Both the position numbers and the translations under genes were made by a program. This document shows positions 9,421 through 19,510 of a stretch of DNA of 64,000 nt, piece after piece (position 1 is the stretch's first letter; each line of letters starts with the position of its first letter). The notes beneath the pieces are model-generated. The model saw only the letters and a program-made list of their open reading frames with translations, was not told where the DNA came from and made no database searches. The DNA is from Chlorops oryzae (Eukaryota > Arthropoda > Insecta > Diptera > Chloropidae), in contig CM035807.1 of NCBI GenBank assembly GCA_020466095.1, positions 59,838,466 through 59,902,465 on the forward strand. Direction: 5' to 3'.

Positions 9421-10651
9421 CTCATAAAACTACATCGGGAGGTCTCCACTTCTGCAAATCAAAGGTCCGACGAGCCGTCCACTAGCGCTGTGTCGCAGCA
9501 GTAACTGCATTCTGCTCACGTCGCTCCAAACACAGTTAACGACAAAGCTGCGGTGCAGTCGTGTTTGGCAGCAGGGATGAGGAAGCGTGTTGCTGGGCAC
9601 CGCGATGGGGCGACTGGACCATGCGAATAATATCTAATACGCTAGAGCGCTCTTATATTCAGGCTCCGAAGGAACGTTTATTTCCAAAAAAAAAATTCAA
9701 AGGTGGCTTCAACTGTCTACGCTCCCAGTATGTGCGTCCTTTAGTGGAGTAGGCGCGGCGACGAATAAAATGGCGCGGCACTCGTGTAAAATTTTGATAC
9801 GGTCGCCGCTCTTTGCTGATGTTTGTATTGAGACGACTGCGTTAGTTTTGCCAAAAATCACCGGGGATCTTCCGTCCTGGACCACTGACAAAACTGATTT
9901 CTTGTCTCTGTCTAGTATTTGATTAGTAGATTAAAAATTCGCAATGCAATCGCCCAATGATGTGCTCATCGGATCCGATTTGCTTCCTAGTGTTTTGAAT
10001 GATAACATTAAAAGGAATTTTTGTGGTTCCTTAATAGCGCAAGAGACCGTTTTTGGTTGGATTATGATGGGTCCCATTCTGCTCCAAAGATATTTTTCCA
10101 TTAAAACAAATGTTTGTCTTTGCGATCCAAATTTGGTGGAAAAAGCGCTCACCTTTTTGGGAGGTAAGGGATCTTCTTCAAAAACGGATAGAGTCGGAAG
10201 AAGATTCTTATTGTGAGAAGTTTTTCAAGAGAACCACTAACAGAAATAGTTGTGTTTCCGTCTAAAGACAGTTTTTCTGATGATATTTAGGTTGGTTCGT
10301 CGTAAAAAATAGCTCTGGCTCAGTTTTTGCGTAACGAGGCGCGCTTAAAAAAAAATTGTAAATTTGAGGATGAATATGAATCGGTATTTAAAAAATATTT
10401 AGAGCTTGGGCACATGAAGAACGTTCATGAGTCAGGTAGATCCGTCTTTCCTTATTTTCATTTGCCCCATCACTCGGTGATTAAGGAAGATAAAAATACC
10501 ACAAAAGTCCGGGTAGTCTTTAAGGCTTCCAGTCGACCAGACAACTCGATTAGTCTAAACGACATATTACATACCGGGCCCGCGCTACAGTCAGATAAGA
10601 CGCTTCTCCTCCTTAATGGAATTTCTTCAAATTCGCCTTCAACGCCGATGT
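9421..10651 (+). pseudogene. BEL/Pao protease and start of reverse transcriptase of copy F
   Basis: 9944-10216 reads DVLIGSDLLPSVL then GSLIAQETVFGWI, the conserved protease-RT linker of BEL/Pao pol. 10327-10656 holds FHLPHHSVIKEDKNTTKVRVVF and SLNDILHTGPALQ, the N-terminal RT fingers. The reading ends in NADV, the start of RT motif A, at 10651; the following bases no longer fit the family. Several frameshifts separate the pieces. The aspartic protease active site is not clearly preserved (9421-9943 is heavily broken). RT, RNase H and integrase catalytic parts are absent. Confidence 0.75.
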
Positions 10652-11112
10652 TGTGAGCGTGGACATGTACAGCATGGTCGAGGGTTCACTGTAAGCAATA
10701 AGCTTCACAACGAATACGGGTCAACAAAAAACGCACCCGTAAGCAGACATGGAAAAGAACTAGGTCAAGACGGTACACGCGGAAATGCAAAGTACACAAA
10801 AGTATCGAAGAAGCGAGAATGCAGAGTGCAATTGGACTTCATAAGAAGGTCGCTGAGGCGGCAAAAGAAGAGACTGCAGCAGAGTTCGCAACGGCGAACG
10901 TAGTTTGTAAGTTATAAATAGATGTGATTTTTTAGAATAAGGCAGTTGGAGATGGATAGTATTTTCGCGGTTGACTAACAGCGTGATGTTATGTTCAGAA
11001 TGATTTTAATTGTTTTAATTTGATGTTTGTTTAAATAAATAATAACTTAAAACTGAATCTGAATTTTTTTTCGCTTCGAAGCGTAAAAAGGAAAAAGGTG
11101 TGACAACGAATA
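10652..11112 (+). other. Unassigned sequence, possibly the left part of a gypsy-type LTR
   Basis: It follows the BEL breakpoint and precedes the TATTA duplication of the intact BEL element. Because a gypsy-type primer binding site follows on the other side (20014), the end of this segment plus 19923-20013 probably form one LTR split by the BEL insertion. TATAAATAG near 10915 could be its TATA box. A short, very basic frame (about 10690-10917; residues such as NKKRTRKQTWKRTRSRRYTR) ends in an alanine-rich tail, with no family recognised. Confidence 0.4.
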
Positions 11113-11117
11113 TATTA

Positions 11118-11524
11118 TGTACAGAATTCAATTCTTATGTGGAACGAACACACTTGAGCGTCGATCCAGGCACCAAATTCTGTTACTAATGTGGAACGAA
11201 CACACTTGAGCGTCGATCCGGAAGTTAACATTCAAATTCAATGGTTTTGATTGAACTGCTTTTTATTGACTAGAAAGTTGCATTTTTATACATAAATTTT
11301 GCTTACTTCTAATAAAATAATTTTAGTGTATTTAGTGAGCAACGTGCAGTGACATGTGCCGCGGTGGTTTGTTAGCTTTTCTTACATTTTGCTGATATGC
11401 AGTTTCCCACGCAAACTGCATTCGTCTGAACCTCATATGCAATCATATTGTTATGCAATTCTGAGTGCCGAATTCGATATGCTTGTTCAATGCAAAACAA
11501 AGTGATCAATATGTTTCTCAAACA
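11118..11524 (-). repeat. 3' LTR of the intact BEL/Pao element
   Basis: 407 bp, no difference found by eye from the copy at 19511-19917. Within it GTGGAACGAACACACTTGAG plus CGTCGATCC occurs twice, about 53 bp apart. Left flank TATTA. The adjoining internal bases, read on the minus strand, are purine-rich. Confidence 0.95.
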
Positions 11525-11940
11525 TACTGCCCGCCTTGAATTGTTAAATTCAATGATATTTTGATCAACCCTCGTAGGGAGAATAGAGATTTGAATTAAG
11601 AATAAAAAAAAACTTCACTCTGTTGCTCACTCGTATCTTCAGCTCAGATTTTGGCGTTTGTTGTTTCTTTTTGTTTTTTTTTTGTTTTGGTTTTTTTTTT
11701 TTTGCACAATGCTGAGCTTGCATAAAAAGTTGGATCAAAGTCATGCTTATAGTCTAATAAGAATTCCAAGCCTTGATTTTTCATTCTTCGTTTACATTTT
11801 TACGTTAACAGTACATGTAGCGGATTTACAAAAACGTATGATTAGCAATAAAGGCCATTGGAAGATGGAGTAGTAAGTGTTTAATGGAAATTTTTTTTAA
11901 TTTTGTGACAATTAATATTTCAAAGCTAATTCACAGATTC

Positions 11941-12165
11941 TTAGCATGCGGTGTCTTCAATTGATCGTGGTGCTGGAATAGGCACTTGACGTGGTAATCC
12001 CTTTATTTGCTTCAGTCTGCGGCCAAGTGAAATTATTATGATCGCTAGAAGAACTGTTAGGCTCACAGCTACGTAACTGATGATTAGGCTGTGGTTGTGT
12101 GTGGCGTTCGTTGTGTTAGGAAAGCTTGATGCGTTGATCAGTGCTAGTTGTTGTTGAATAATTTC
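11941..12165 (-). pseudogene. Env membrane anchor and cytoplasmic tail beyond an in-frame stop
   Basis: In the same frame as the polyprotein, directly after the TAA at 12168-12166, 74 further codons stay open to a second TAA at 11943-11941. They include N-glycosylation-type sites, one strongly hydrophobic segment of about 20 residues (roughly 12010-12075) and a short basic tail, as expected for a class I envelope anchor. So a single stop separates the ectodomain from its anchor. It could be a recent nonsense mutation, a readthrough signal, or a route to a secreted ectodomain; the sequence alone does not decide. Confidence 0.75.
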
Positions 12166-15100
12166 TTAATCTTTAAACTGTGTTGTGAACGCCGTTACTT
12201 GGGTTGAGTTGATATCAAATTGATGCGCTCGTCCTACTAATTCTCCAAATTTATTATTTTTTGCGTTTAATGAAGTCACAAATCTTTTGAGGCTCTGTAT
12301 AGTTATCAGATCGTTCCTGATCGTGCAGTCGGATCGGAAGTGGATCATGCCGCTATGTTGAAGTGTAAATTGCTGATTTTCGTATTTACACACAGCCGTA
12401 AAGCGAACGTTGCTCGTTGTCGCGTAGATCCATTTATTCGGCTGTTTAAGTTGATGCCAAAGAATCGTATCATTCGACCAGTGTAGTTCGCATCTGGGGT
12501 CGCTCTCGTTGTTGAGTAAGTCTAGTTCACACTGACAGACGGTCGATGCCTTAAAGTAAGTGGCTTGCATATTGGGGCACAACCACTGCTTGTTATTGAG
12601 ACTTAAGCATGACTGTACTTGCTCATTGGACAACGGAACGAACTCGTCGTTATGCGGGCTGACAGCTAGAAACGATGTCGCTGTTCTTACTGCTGCTAGC
12701 GTCCCATTTATTGCTGTGGCAATCGGAAGTACGTGTAACAGTTTATACTCCTTTGAATTTGTTAAGGGCAATTCAATACTGAAGACCACATGATTTTCCG
12801 CAACAACTCCGTTAATCTTCATTAACTGATACACTTCGATTAAATTGTTCTGATGGATGGGCAAGTGTAATTCCGGTGGTAGGTGGGCCTTTATTTTCTT
12901 AACTTCATCTCCCAATTGCTCAGGAGTTAATAAGAACGGATTAATTTTTCCGTGATGGCTGTCAATTAATACGTCCAGAATTGAAGCATGTGTCCCTTGC
13001 AATCTTGATGCAATAATGCACATCTGAATTGCCAATGTAAGAATTACTAGTTTGCTGTTTGTAGCACTCGATGCCCGTCCGTGACGCAAATCGTCGATTT
13101 GCCGATCGATTTCATCAAACTTGCTTTTAATTCTCAGTTGTTCGTCTTTGAAAATGTTTATCGTTGAATTTATCAACGAAGTTTGATTTTTGAGCAGGTG
13201 CTCAAGATGTTCGTCATTTGTTCTTAAGCCGGTGATGGTCTCCGACATCTTAGTGGCATAGTTAGAGTCGAGGACCCCAAAAAGTGAATTGGCGATATTT
13301 CCGACCAAATCTACAGCACCTCTTTTTGCCCTGTTGACAGAAAGCAGATTGAGTTCTGTTTGTAGCTGCTTTTCAATTTTATCGAAATATTCAATGAAGA
13401 AAGTGCATGTTGTGTCGTTTTTGGGTTGGACACACAATATTTGCAATGTGTTGATCCCATCAATTAGCACGTCTATTTGGTCTCTATATGGCTGCAGGTC
13501 GTAATACACTATCATGTTCCAATTAGAGGTGATAGGCCTTGCGGATCCAAGCTGCTCGAAGTATACTCCTGGCTTCTGGCTAAACGTCGTGATATTGACT
13601 GGATTGCACAGGATTACAGGCAACAGGATTAGCGCTATCAGGGTGAAAAGAAGGGTTGGTTCAATGCGTCTAACCTTGTTTGGAATGACTTCGTTGTTGA
13701 ATGAGTGAACATTTTTAAGGCGACTTAGGGGGATGCTAATCGGTAAGGAGACCTTTGACGTTTCAGGAGCTTCCTTTGTTCGGCTTTCTTCTCCGACGTT
13801 TTCTTCGCTACTGTCTTCCGGAAAAAGTGGCGCCAGTCTGTGTATGGGTCGCTGGATTATTCCTTTGTGAGTCCGAATATCGCACACTCGTACGGCTCCA
13901 TCGTCTCCCTTATACACATTTATTATTCGACCCAGTGGCCATTGTAATACGGGGACATTGTCCTCCTTGATAATTACCAATGTGTCTGGCTTGATAATGG
14001 TTGTCGGGCCCTTCCATTTATGTCGCAATTGCAGCTCGGCTAAATACTCCTTTGACCAGCGCTCCCAGAATTTGTGTTTAATTTTGGAGACCTCTTCCCA
14101 TCGTGTTGACATCTTTGTTTTCATTGGTTCGGTGTCGGCATCAACGTTTGCCCTCAATGGCTCTCCAATGAGGAAATGTCCCGGAGTAAGTGCGCTTAGA
14201 TCATTCGGATCGGAGGACATTGGAACTAGTGGCCGTGAATTAAGCATTGCTTCGACTTCAGTCACAACCGTGTTTAATTCCTCGAATGTCATTGTCGCTT
14301 CATGCAGTTTTGGAGCCAGCAGTTTTTTTGTTGACTTCACCGCCGCTTCCCATAGACCGCCAAAGTGTGGAGCTCTTGGTGGGATGAACTGGAAGCTAAT
14401 TCCTTTTTCACTACAGGTTCGTATGATGGAATCGGATGCCTTTGATGAATAGATGCTGCTGGTGAGCTCCTCGAGTTGGTTTTTGGCTCCCACAAAGTTC
14501 GTTGCATTGTCGCAAAATATTGTTTTGCAGTAACCCCTGCGTGCAATAAATCGTTTGAGAGCTCCGATAAATGCGTCGGTCGTTAACTCCGTTACTAGTT
14601 CCAAGTGTACGGCCTTAGTCGAGAAGCAGCAGAAGACGGCAATGTACGCCTTTTGTGGCGCCTTTCCTCGAGTTTTAAAATGTACTCGGAAAGGTCCACA
14701 ATAGTCTACGCCGGTGTGTAGAAATGGGCGCGCTGGTTCGACTCGTGATGGTGGTAAGTTCCCCATAACTTGTTTGTATAAAACGGGCCTTGATCGCGTA
14801 CACCTTACACAATGTTGAACGACTGATCTTGCCAAGCTTCTGCCTTTAAGTGGCCAAAATCGTTGTTTGACGAACGCGAGCAGTGCCGAGGGTCCACAAT
14901 GATAATTCTCCTTGTGCATCTTTTCTAAAAGCAATTTCGTGATGGGATCATCTCCAGGTAGGATCATTTGATGCTTCGTGTCATATTGTTGAGATGATGC
15001 TTGTAATCTGCCGCCAACTCTGATTATTCCTTCTTCATCTAAGAATGGAGCCAGAGAATTAAGGGAGTTCGAGTTTGGTACTTTTCCTTCTTTTCGTAAG

Positions 15101-18100
15101 ATCTTCAGTAGATCTTGAAAGTCGGACGTTTGAATTTGGCGTACTATTAATTTCAATGCTGCATCTAGCTCTGCCGGTGACAGTTGCTTATTTTTTGGTC
15201 GAGCATGTTTAGATTTTTTGCAATTTTTTGAAAATCGCAGTACGTATCCAGTCACTCTCTGGAGATAGAGAAATGAATTTCTGGATGGGATTGAATACAC
15301 CAGTGGGTCCTCTGCCAAGTCTGCCTGTTTTGACGTTATGGCTACCGTTGCTGGACTATTTTCAATGACTAATTCCCTGTTGAAGGGAGGTGGCCACCTA
15401 GGCTCAGGCTCATATAAGAATAATGGTCCAAAAAACCACATATGGCACGTGGCCAATTCTCTCGGTTTTATTCCTCTTGAGAGCAAATCTGCTGGGTTTT
15501 GCTTGGATGGCACGTGTCGCCATTGCTCTGGCCTCGTCAACTGATTAATTTTTATAATTCGGTGTGCAACAAAAACTGGAAGCGTGCCTGGATGATTGTT
15601 TATCCATGAAAGCACGATTTGTGAATCTGTCCACAGGTAATTTGCCTTATTTTGGTAGTTCAAATCACCTTTTACTCTTGTCATTAGCTCGGCTGCTAAC
15701 AGGGCGGCGCATAGTTCCAAACGTGGAATCGTTTGCTGCTTTAGTGGTGCCACGCGTGACTTGGAACAAAGTAAGTTCAGCTTGATCGTTTTATCCTTTT
15801 GCACAGACCTGATGTAGATTGCCGCACCGTATGCCTTCTCGGATGCATCAGCGAAAGCATGCAGTTGTATGTTCAGCTGACCTTGCTGACTAAGCACGTG
15901 TCGCGAAATTTTAACATTGTCCAGTGCTGGCAGGTCATCTTGCAACCGCATCCATCGTTGTTGAATTTCCAACGGAAGATCCGAGTCCCAGTCGATTTTA
16001 AGCTGCCATAATTGCTGTATGTAAATTTTTGCAGTAACCACTACCGGACCGACCAATCCTAATGGGTCAAAAATGCGGGCCAAGTCAGAGGTCATGCTTC
16101 TTTTAGTGGTCGTTGTTCTTCTTTTGAGGTTTGTTTTTATGCAAAAAACATCCGTTTTGGGGAGCCACGTCAGACCTAAGGTTTTGGTGGCTTGAGTTTC
16201 TTGAGAGTCAAAATTAAGGTCAATTTCTTGGTCTCCTGCGGGAATCCCATGCAGTAATTTTGGACTGTTTGCACACCATTTTCGGAGTTGCATTCCAGCT
16301 CTTTGAAGAACATCAATTAGTTGTTGCTGCATTTCCAGAGCTTCTCGCAAAGAGTCTGCGCCCAAAAGTCCGTCATCTACATAAAAATCTGCTTTAAGTG
16401 ATGCTGCCCCAAGAGGAAATTGGTGTTGATATTCATCGGCTAATTGATTCAAGCAGCGTGTTGCGAGATATGGAGCCGCCCGTGTTCCGTATGTCACTGT
16501 ATTAAGTTGATAGTACTTCAGATTTTCAGTCGGGCTGTTCCTCCACATTATCAGCTGCAGTTTCCGATCGTCCTCATTGACCCATATCTGACGATACATC
16601 TTTTCCACATCTGTTTTTAGAACATATTTATGAATTCTAAAACGTAGCAGGAGGGAAAAGAGTTCGCTTTGGACAGTGGGTCCGATGTACATGATGTCGT
16701 TGAGTGACAATCCATTTGTCGTCTTAGCAGACGCATCAAACACTACTCTTAATTTTGTAGTTATACTTTCTGGTCGGAGAATACAATGATGAGGGATGAA
16801 ATAATGCGTAAGAAGTTCTTGCTTTGGGTCGATTTCAGTCATGTGCCCCAATTTTTCGTATTCCATCATGAAGTGCGTGTATTGTGCTCTTAGTGATGGA
16901 TTTTGGGTCAATCTCCTCTCCAAAGACATGAACCTGCTGTATGCTATGGCTTTTGACTTCCCCAAGACTGATGGATGCTCCTTGAGAGGCAACTTGACTA
17001 CATATTTTCCCGCGTTTGACCTCGTCGTATGTTGTGCAAAGTGAGATTCGCAGCGTAGTTCATCCTCTGTAAGCGACGTGCTCGAGTGCGGTGTGTCTTC
17101 AAGCTGCCAGAATTTAGAAATAGTATCTTCAAGCTCCTGTGTTGTACACACTCCACATGTGGCTATATTGGAGTGGGGACTGGTGATACTGCCTGCAATT
17201 ATCCATCCAAAAACCGTGTTCTGGAGTGTTGGAAGATTCTCGGATAGCCTCTTCCTGCCTTTTGTAAGAAGGTCCAAATAAAGTTCCGCTCCTAGTAAGC
17301 AGTCGATACGTCCTGGCCTAGAAAAAGTGGGGTCCGCCAGATTTAACTCATTTGGAATGTTCCAATCGTCAATTTGTATCTTGTGAGACGGTTGGTTGGA
17401 GACGATTTTTGGAAGTACATGAGCATCTACGGTGGCACTGAACTTGTTGTATTTTGATCTCAGATGAATTGTGGTGCGATGAAGAACCGTGTTTTCTGTT
17501 ACTCCGACTCCCTCTACACACGTTGGGTCGGCTCTGGTAGTTCCTCTTAGTTTCTTTAATAGCCGTTCCGTAATTAGGTTGACCTGGGAGCAGGAGTCTA
17601 ATAGAGCTCGGCATTCAATTCGTTGTCCATCAGCTGTTACCAAATCTATTAAGGCTGTTCCAAGTAATACGTAGTGTTCGTTGATTTCGTTGCTGTTGGC
17701 GAGCAGGCTAACTTTTGTTGTATCGCTGGCCGTGGTGACGTCAGGCTGCTTGCTTGCGTTCTTATTGTTTTGAGCTGTGTCAGTTTGCTTAGCCCCATCC
17801 TGCTCCGTTGACCTTTTTGCTGTCTGATAGGAGTTTTCAGCGTGAAGTAACGTGTTGTGTTTTTTGGTACACTTGGTGCAGTGTTGTCGTTTACATTTAT
17901 TGGATGAGTGTCCTGGTTTAAGACAGTTCGCGCAGAGCTTATGCTGATTCACCAACTGCCACCTTTCTTTGCACGTTGAGCTTGTAAATTTGCCACATTG
18001 GTAGATCGGATGAGTGTCTTTGTTGCAGACCTTACATTTGCTGTCATTCTCCACATATGCAGCAACTGTTTTGGAAGACGAGTCGCCTTTTCCTCGGACT

Positions 18101-19161
18101 TCTAGTGATTGGAACCTGCGTTCAAGAAACTTTAACACTTCTTCAAGAGTAACCAATCGCCGGTTGTCGTCCAGGCCTTGCTCGAATGACGTTTGGGTGG
18201 CCTGGTCCAGTTTTTTGAGAACAATATGTGCCACAATTGTATCCCAATAGTGAACCGGAAGGCGTTGCGCTGCCAGGCCATGCATACATTCATGTGTTAC
18301 GTCGTGCAATGTCTTGAGGGACGATGATGACTCGGACTTAGTGGTTGGCTGCGTTAGTAACTTGTTCAGCAGTGTTGTAACAAGCAACCTTTGGTTGTCG
18401 TACCTGTTTATTAAAATGGACCAGGCCGCAGTGTAGTTCCCTCCGATCGCTGGAAGGTGCTGTATTAGTTTTTTAGGTTCCCCCGCGAGAGCTTGGGTTA
18501 AATAGTGCATTTTTCTTGCATCGCTGATATTTGCTGTGTGAACGATCTCAGTATATAGATCCTTGAAGGCCATCCACTGCAAATAGTTGCCATTAAATGT
18601 CGGCACAGAAATTCTGGGCAGAAGAATCTCGTTGTCATGATGATTCGATGATTCTTGTGGTCTAGCTGCCTGATCCTCTTTTGGAATGTGTTGTCGAAGC
18701 TCCACTAGGACTGATGCCACCTTCGACTCCATATCATAGAATAATTCTGGTGTATATTCGAGAATGTGGTCGTCCGTTGTGGATTCCCAGAGGACGTCAT
18801 TGTTTTGAGTGAACTCCGACAAATATTTTTCCAGGATGCCAGATTTCAACATGTAGTACGTATTTGGATGCTCCATATGAGCTTGAGCATTGATCTCTTC
18901 GATGTTGCGATTTAGCGCCTTAACTAATGCCTTTTGGTTTCTTAATAACTTCTGCGTCTTCGTGCTTAGAGTTCCATTTTCATTCGTGTTTGGTTGAGAT
19001 TTGGATTGTTGCACCTTCGTTGTAGAACCTGCGCCCCCGCGACTGTCGAATTCACCACCTACAGCACCGCCATCCATTAAAACGTGTTCCATGCTTAGAC
19101 CTTCCATTATTTTGATGTACCGGATTACCAAGTCGTTCATCTTGTCATAATAATTTTCCAT
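12166..19161 (-). CDS. BEL/Pao gag-pol-env polyprotein, 2331 codons
   Basis: One open frame. Gag: DUF1759 near residues 185-350, then a CX2CX4HX4C zinc knuckle (about 410-423) flanked by other Cys/His pairs. Protease: LLDSCSQVNLI near 520. RT: DVEKMYRQI near 851 and the YVDD box near 927. RNase H: FADAS near 1105, RLEL near 1149, TDSQ near 1179. Integrase: HHCC region about 1416-1455, then DYCGPF (D ~1486), CDNATNF (D ~1551) and GGLWEAA (E ~1605), then a DUF5641-type tail with ALTPGHFLIG. Env-like part from about 1830: hydrophobic leader, a furin-type RAKR site near 1944-1947, then a G-x2-D-x2-G-x5-LFG fusion-peptide-like pattern as in baculovirus F and errantivirus envelopes, then Cys- and N-glycosylation-rich ectodomain. 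All pol catalytic residues are present. The frame ends at TAA 12168-12166, before the membrane anchor. The ATG at 19161 is chosen as the first in frame, but an open stretch continues upstream. Confidence 0.93.
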   Translation of the reverse strand: MENYYDKMNDLVIRYIKIMEGLSMEHVLMDGGAVGGEFDSRGGAGSTTKVQQSKSQPNTNENGTLSTKTQKLLRNQKALVKALNRNIEEINAQAHMEHPNTYYMLKSGILEKYLSEFTQNNDVLWESTTDDHILEYTPELFYDMESKVASVLVELRQHIPKEDQAARPQESSNHHDNEILLPRISVPTFNGNYLQWMAFKDLYTEIVHTANISDARKMHYLTQALAGEPKKLIQHLPAIGGNYTAAWSILINRYDNQRLLVTTLLNKLLTQPTTKSESSSSLKTLHDVTHECMHGLAAQRLPVHYWDTIVAHIVLKKLDQATQTSFEQGLDDNRRLVTLEEVLKFLERRFQSLEVRGKGDSSSKTVAAYVENDSKCKVCNKDTHPIYQCGKFTSSTCKERWQLVNQHKLCANCLKPGHSSNKCKRQHCTKCTKKHNTLLHAENSYQTAKRSTEQDGAKQTDTAQNNKNASKQPDVTTASDTTKVSLLANSNEINEHYVLLGTALIDLVTADGQRIECRALLDSCSQVNLITERLLKKLRGTTRADPTCVEGVGVTENTVLHRTTIHLRSKYNKFSATVDAHVLPKIVSNQPSHKIQIDDWNIPNELNLADPTFSRPGRIDCLLGAELYLDLLTKGRKRLSENLPTLQNTVFGWIIAGSITSPHSNIATCGVCTTQELEDTISKFWQLEDTPHSSTSLTEDELRCESHFAQHTTRSNAGKYVVKLPLKEHPSVLGKSKAIAYSRFMSLERRLTQNPSLRAQYTHFMMEYEKLGHMTEIDPKQELLTHYFIPHHCILRPESITTKLRVVFDASAKTTNGLSLNDIMYIGPTVQSELFSLLLRFRIHKYVLKTDVEKMYRQIWVNEDDRKLQLIMWRNSPTENLKYYQLNTVTYGTRAAPYLATRCLNQLADEYQHQFPLGAASLKADFYVDDGLLGADSLREALEMQQQLIDVLQRAGMQLRKWCANSPKLLHGIPAGDQEIDLNFDSQETQATKTLGLTWLPKTDVFCIKTNLKRRTTTTKRSMTSDLARIFDPLGLVGPVVVTAKIYIQQLWQLKIDWDSDLPLEIQQRWMRLQDDLPALDNVKISRHVLSQQGQLNIQLHAFADASEKAYGAAIYIRSVQKDKTIKLNLLCSKSRVAPLKQQTIPRLELCAALLAAELMTRVKGDLNYQNKANYLWTDSQIVLSWINNHPGTLPVFVAHRIIKINQLTRPEQWRHVPSKQNPADLLSRGIKPRELATCHMWFFGPLFLYEPEPRWPPPFNRELVIENSPATVAITSKQADLAEDPLVYSIPSRNSFLYLQRVTGYVLRFSKNCKKSKHARPKNKQLSPAELDAALKLIVRQIQTSDFQDLLKILRKEGKVPNSNSLNSLAPFLDEEGIIRVGGRLQASSQQYDTKHQMILPGDDPITKLLLEKMHKENYHCGPSALLAFVKQRFWPLKGRSLARSVVQHCVRCTRSRPVLYKQVMGNLPPSRVEPARPFLHTGVDYCGPFRVHFKTRGKAPQKAYIAVFCCFSTKAVHLELVTELTTDAFIGALKRFIARRGYCKTIFCDNATNFVGAKNQLEELTSSIYSSKASDSIIRTCSEKGISFQFIPPRAPHFGGLWEAAVKSTKKLLAPKLHEATMTFEELNTVVTEVEAMLNSRPLVPMSSDPNDLSALTPGHFLIGEPLRANVDADTEPMKTKMSTRWEEVSKIKHKFWERWSKEYLAELQLRHKWKGPTTIIKPDTLVIIKEDNVPVLQWPLGRIINVYKGDDGAVRVCDIRTHKGIIQRPIHRLAPLFPEDSSEENVGEESRTKEAPETSKVSLPISIPLSRLKNVHSFNNEVIPNKVRRIEPTLLFTLIALILLPVILCNPVNITTFSQKPGVYFEQLGSARPITSNWNMIVYYDLQPYRDQIDVLIDGINTLQILCVQPKNDTTCTFFIEYFDKIEKQLQTELNLLSVNRAKRGAVDLVGNIANSLFGVLDSNYATKMSETITGLRTNDEHLEHLLKNQTSLINSTINIFKDEQLRIKSKFDEIDRQIDDLRHGRASSATNSKLVILTLAIQMCIIASRLQGTHASILDVLIDSHHGKINPFLLTPEQLGDEVKKIKAHLPPELHLPIHQNNLIEVYQLMKINGVVAENHVVFSIELPLTNSKEYKLLHVLPIATAINGTLAAVRTATSFLAVSPHNDEFVPLSNEQVQSCLSLNNKQWLCPNMQATYFKASTVCQCELDLLNNESDPRCELHWSNDTILWHQLKQPNKWIYATTSNVRFTAVCKYENQQFTLQHSGMIHFRSDCTIRNDLITIQSLKRFVTSLNAKNNKFGELVGRAHQFDINSTQVTAFTTQFKD

Positions 19162-19430
19162 GAAATAGTCATCTTCCGCTGCGACTTCTTTTTTAGCCAG
19201 AATTTCCTTATGATTACGATGAAATTCATTTGCCAGCTCTTGTAGTCGTCTTATACGTTCTTCCAGGTACTCTGGTGTCTTGCGGTCTTTGCTATCTTTT
19301 TTGAAATTCGCGATAACTTTCTCGATTAAGGAACCTAGTTCCTGCTGCCTTTGAATTGATGCCCTCGTTGATGATGAATATCTTTCGACTCCGTATGGTT
19401 TTATGCGATTAAAAAACGCGACGAACTTTT
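19162..19430 (-). other. Open gag leader without ATG upstream of the polyprotein start
   Basis: The minus-strand frame stays open for about 88 codons upstream of the ATG at 19161, back to a TAA near 19431. It reads like a charged helical gag N-terminus (for example YLEERIRRLQELANEFHRNH), with no in-frame ATG. BEL gag proteins normally start with such a helical region, so initiation may use a spliced leader, a non-AUG codon, or a lost ATG. Confidence 0.5.
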
Positions 19431-19498
19431 CTTAATTTCACTTGCGATTTTTCGATTTTACGTTTACGCGTTCGAATTTAAAAGATTCTTTTGAATTT

Positions 19499-19510
19499 TC
19501 GGGGTCACCA
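19499..19510 (-). other. Candidate tRNA primer binding site of the BEL/Pao element
   Basis: On the minus strand TGGTGACCCCGA follows the 5' LTR with no gap; TGG pairs with a tRNA CCA end. I cannot name the tRNA with confidence. Confidence 0.6.

Larger units (their letters stand above)
5690..10651 (+). mobile_element. Degenerate BEL/Pao retrotransposon (copy F), 3'-truncated
   Basis: Order on the + strand: LTR-like promoter region, gag, protease, start of reverse transcriptase; it then stops abruptly in RT palm motif A at about 10651. It is split at 6386-8669 by a Transib-type element. Downstream RNase H, integrase and the 3' LTR are missing, replaced by unrelated sequence. Its proteins are of the same broad type as units A-E (LPPCEI..FNGDF.AWP; SRPDNSISLNDILHTGPA) but clearly another lineage and the opposite strand. 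Confidence 0.8.

Noticed and set aside
12560..18250. Several + strand frames of 60-164 codons opposite the BEL polyprotein
   Set aside because: They are antisense shadows of the 2331-codon minus-strand frame and show no motifs.
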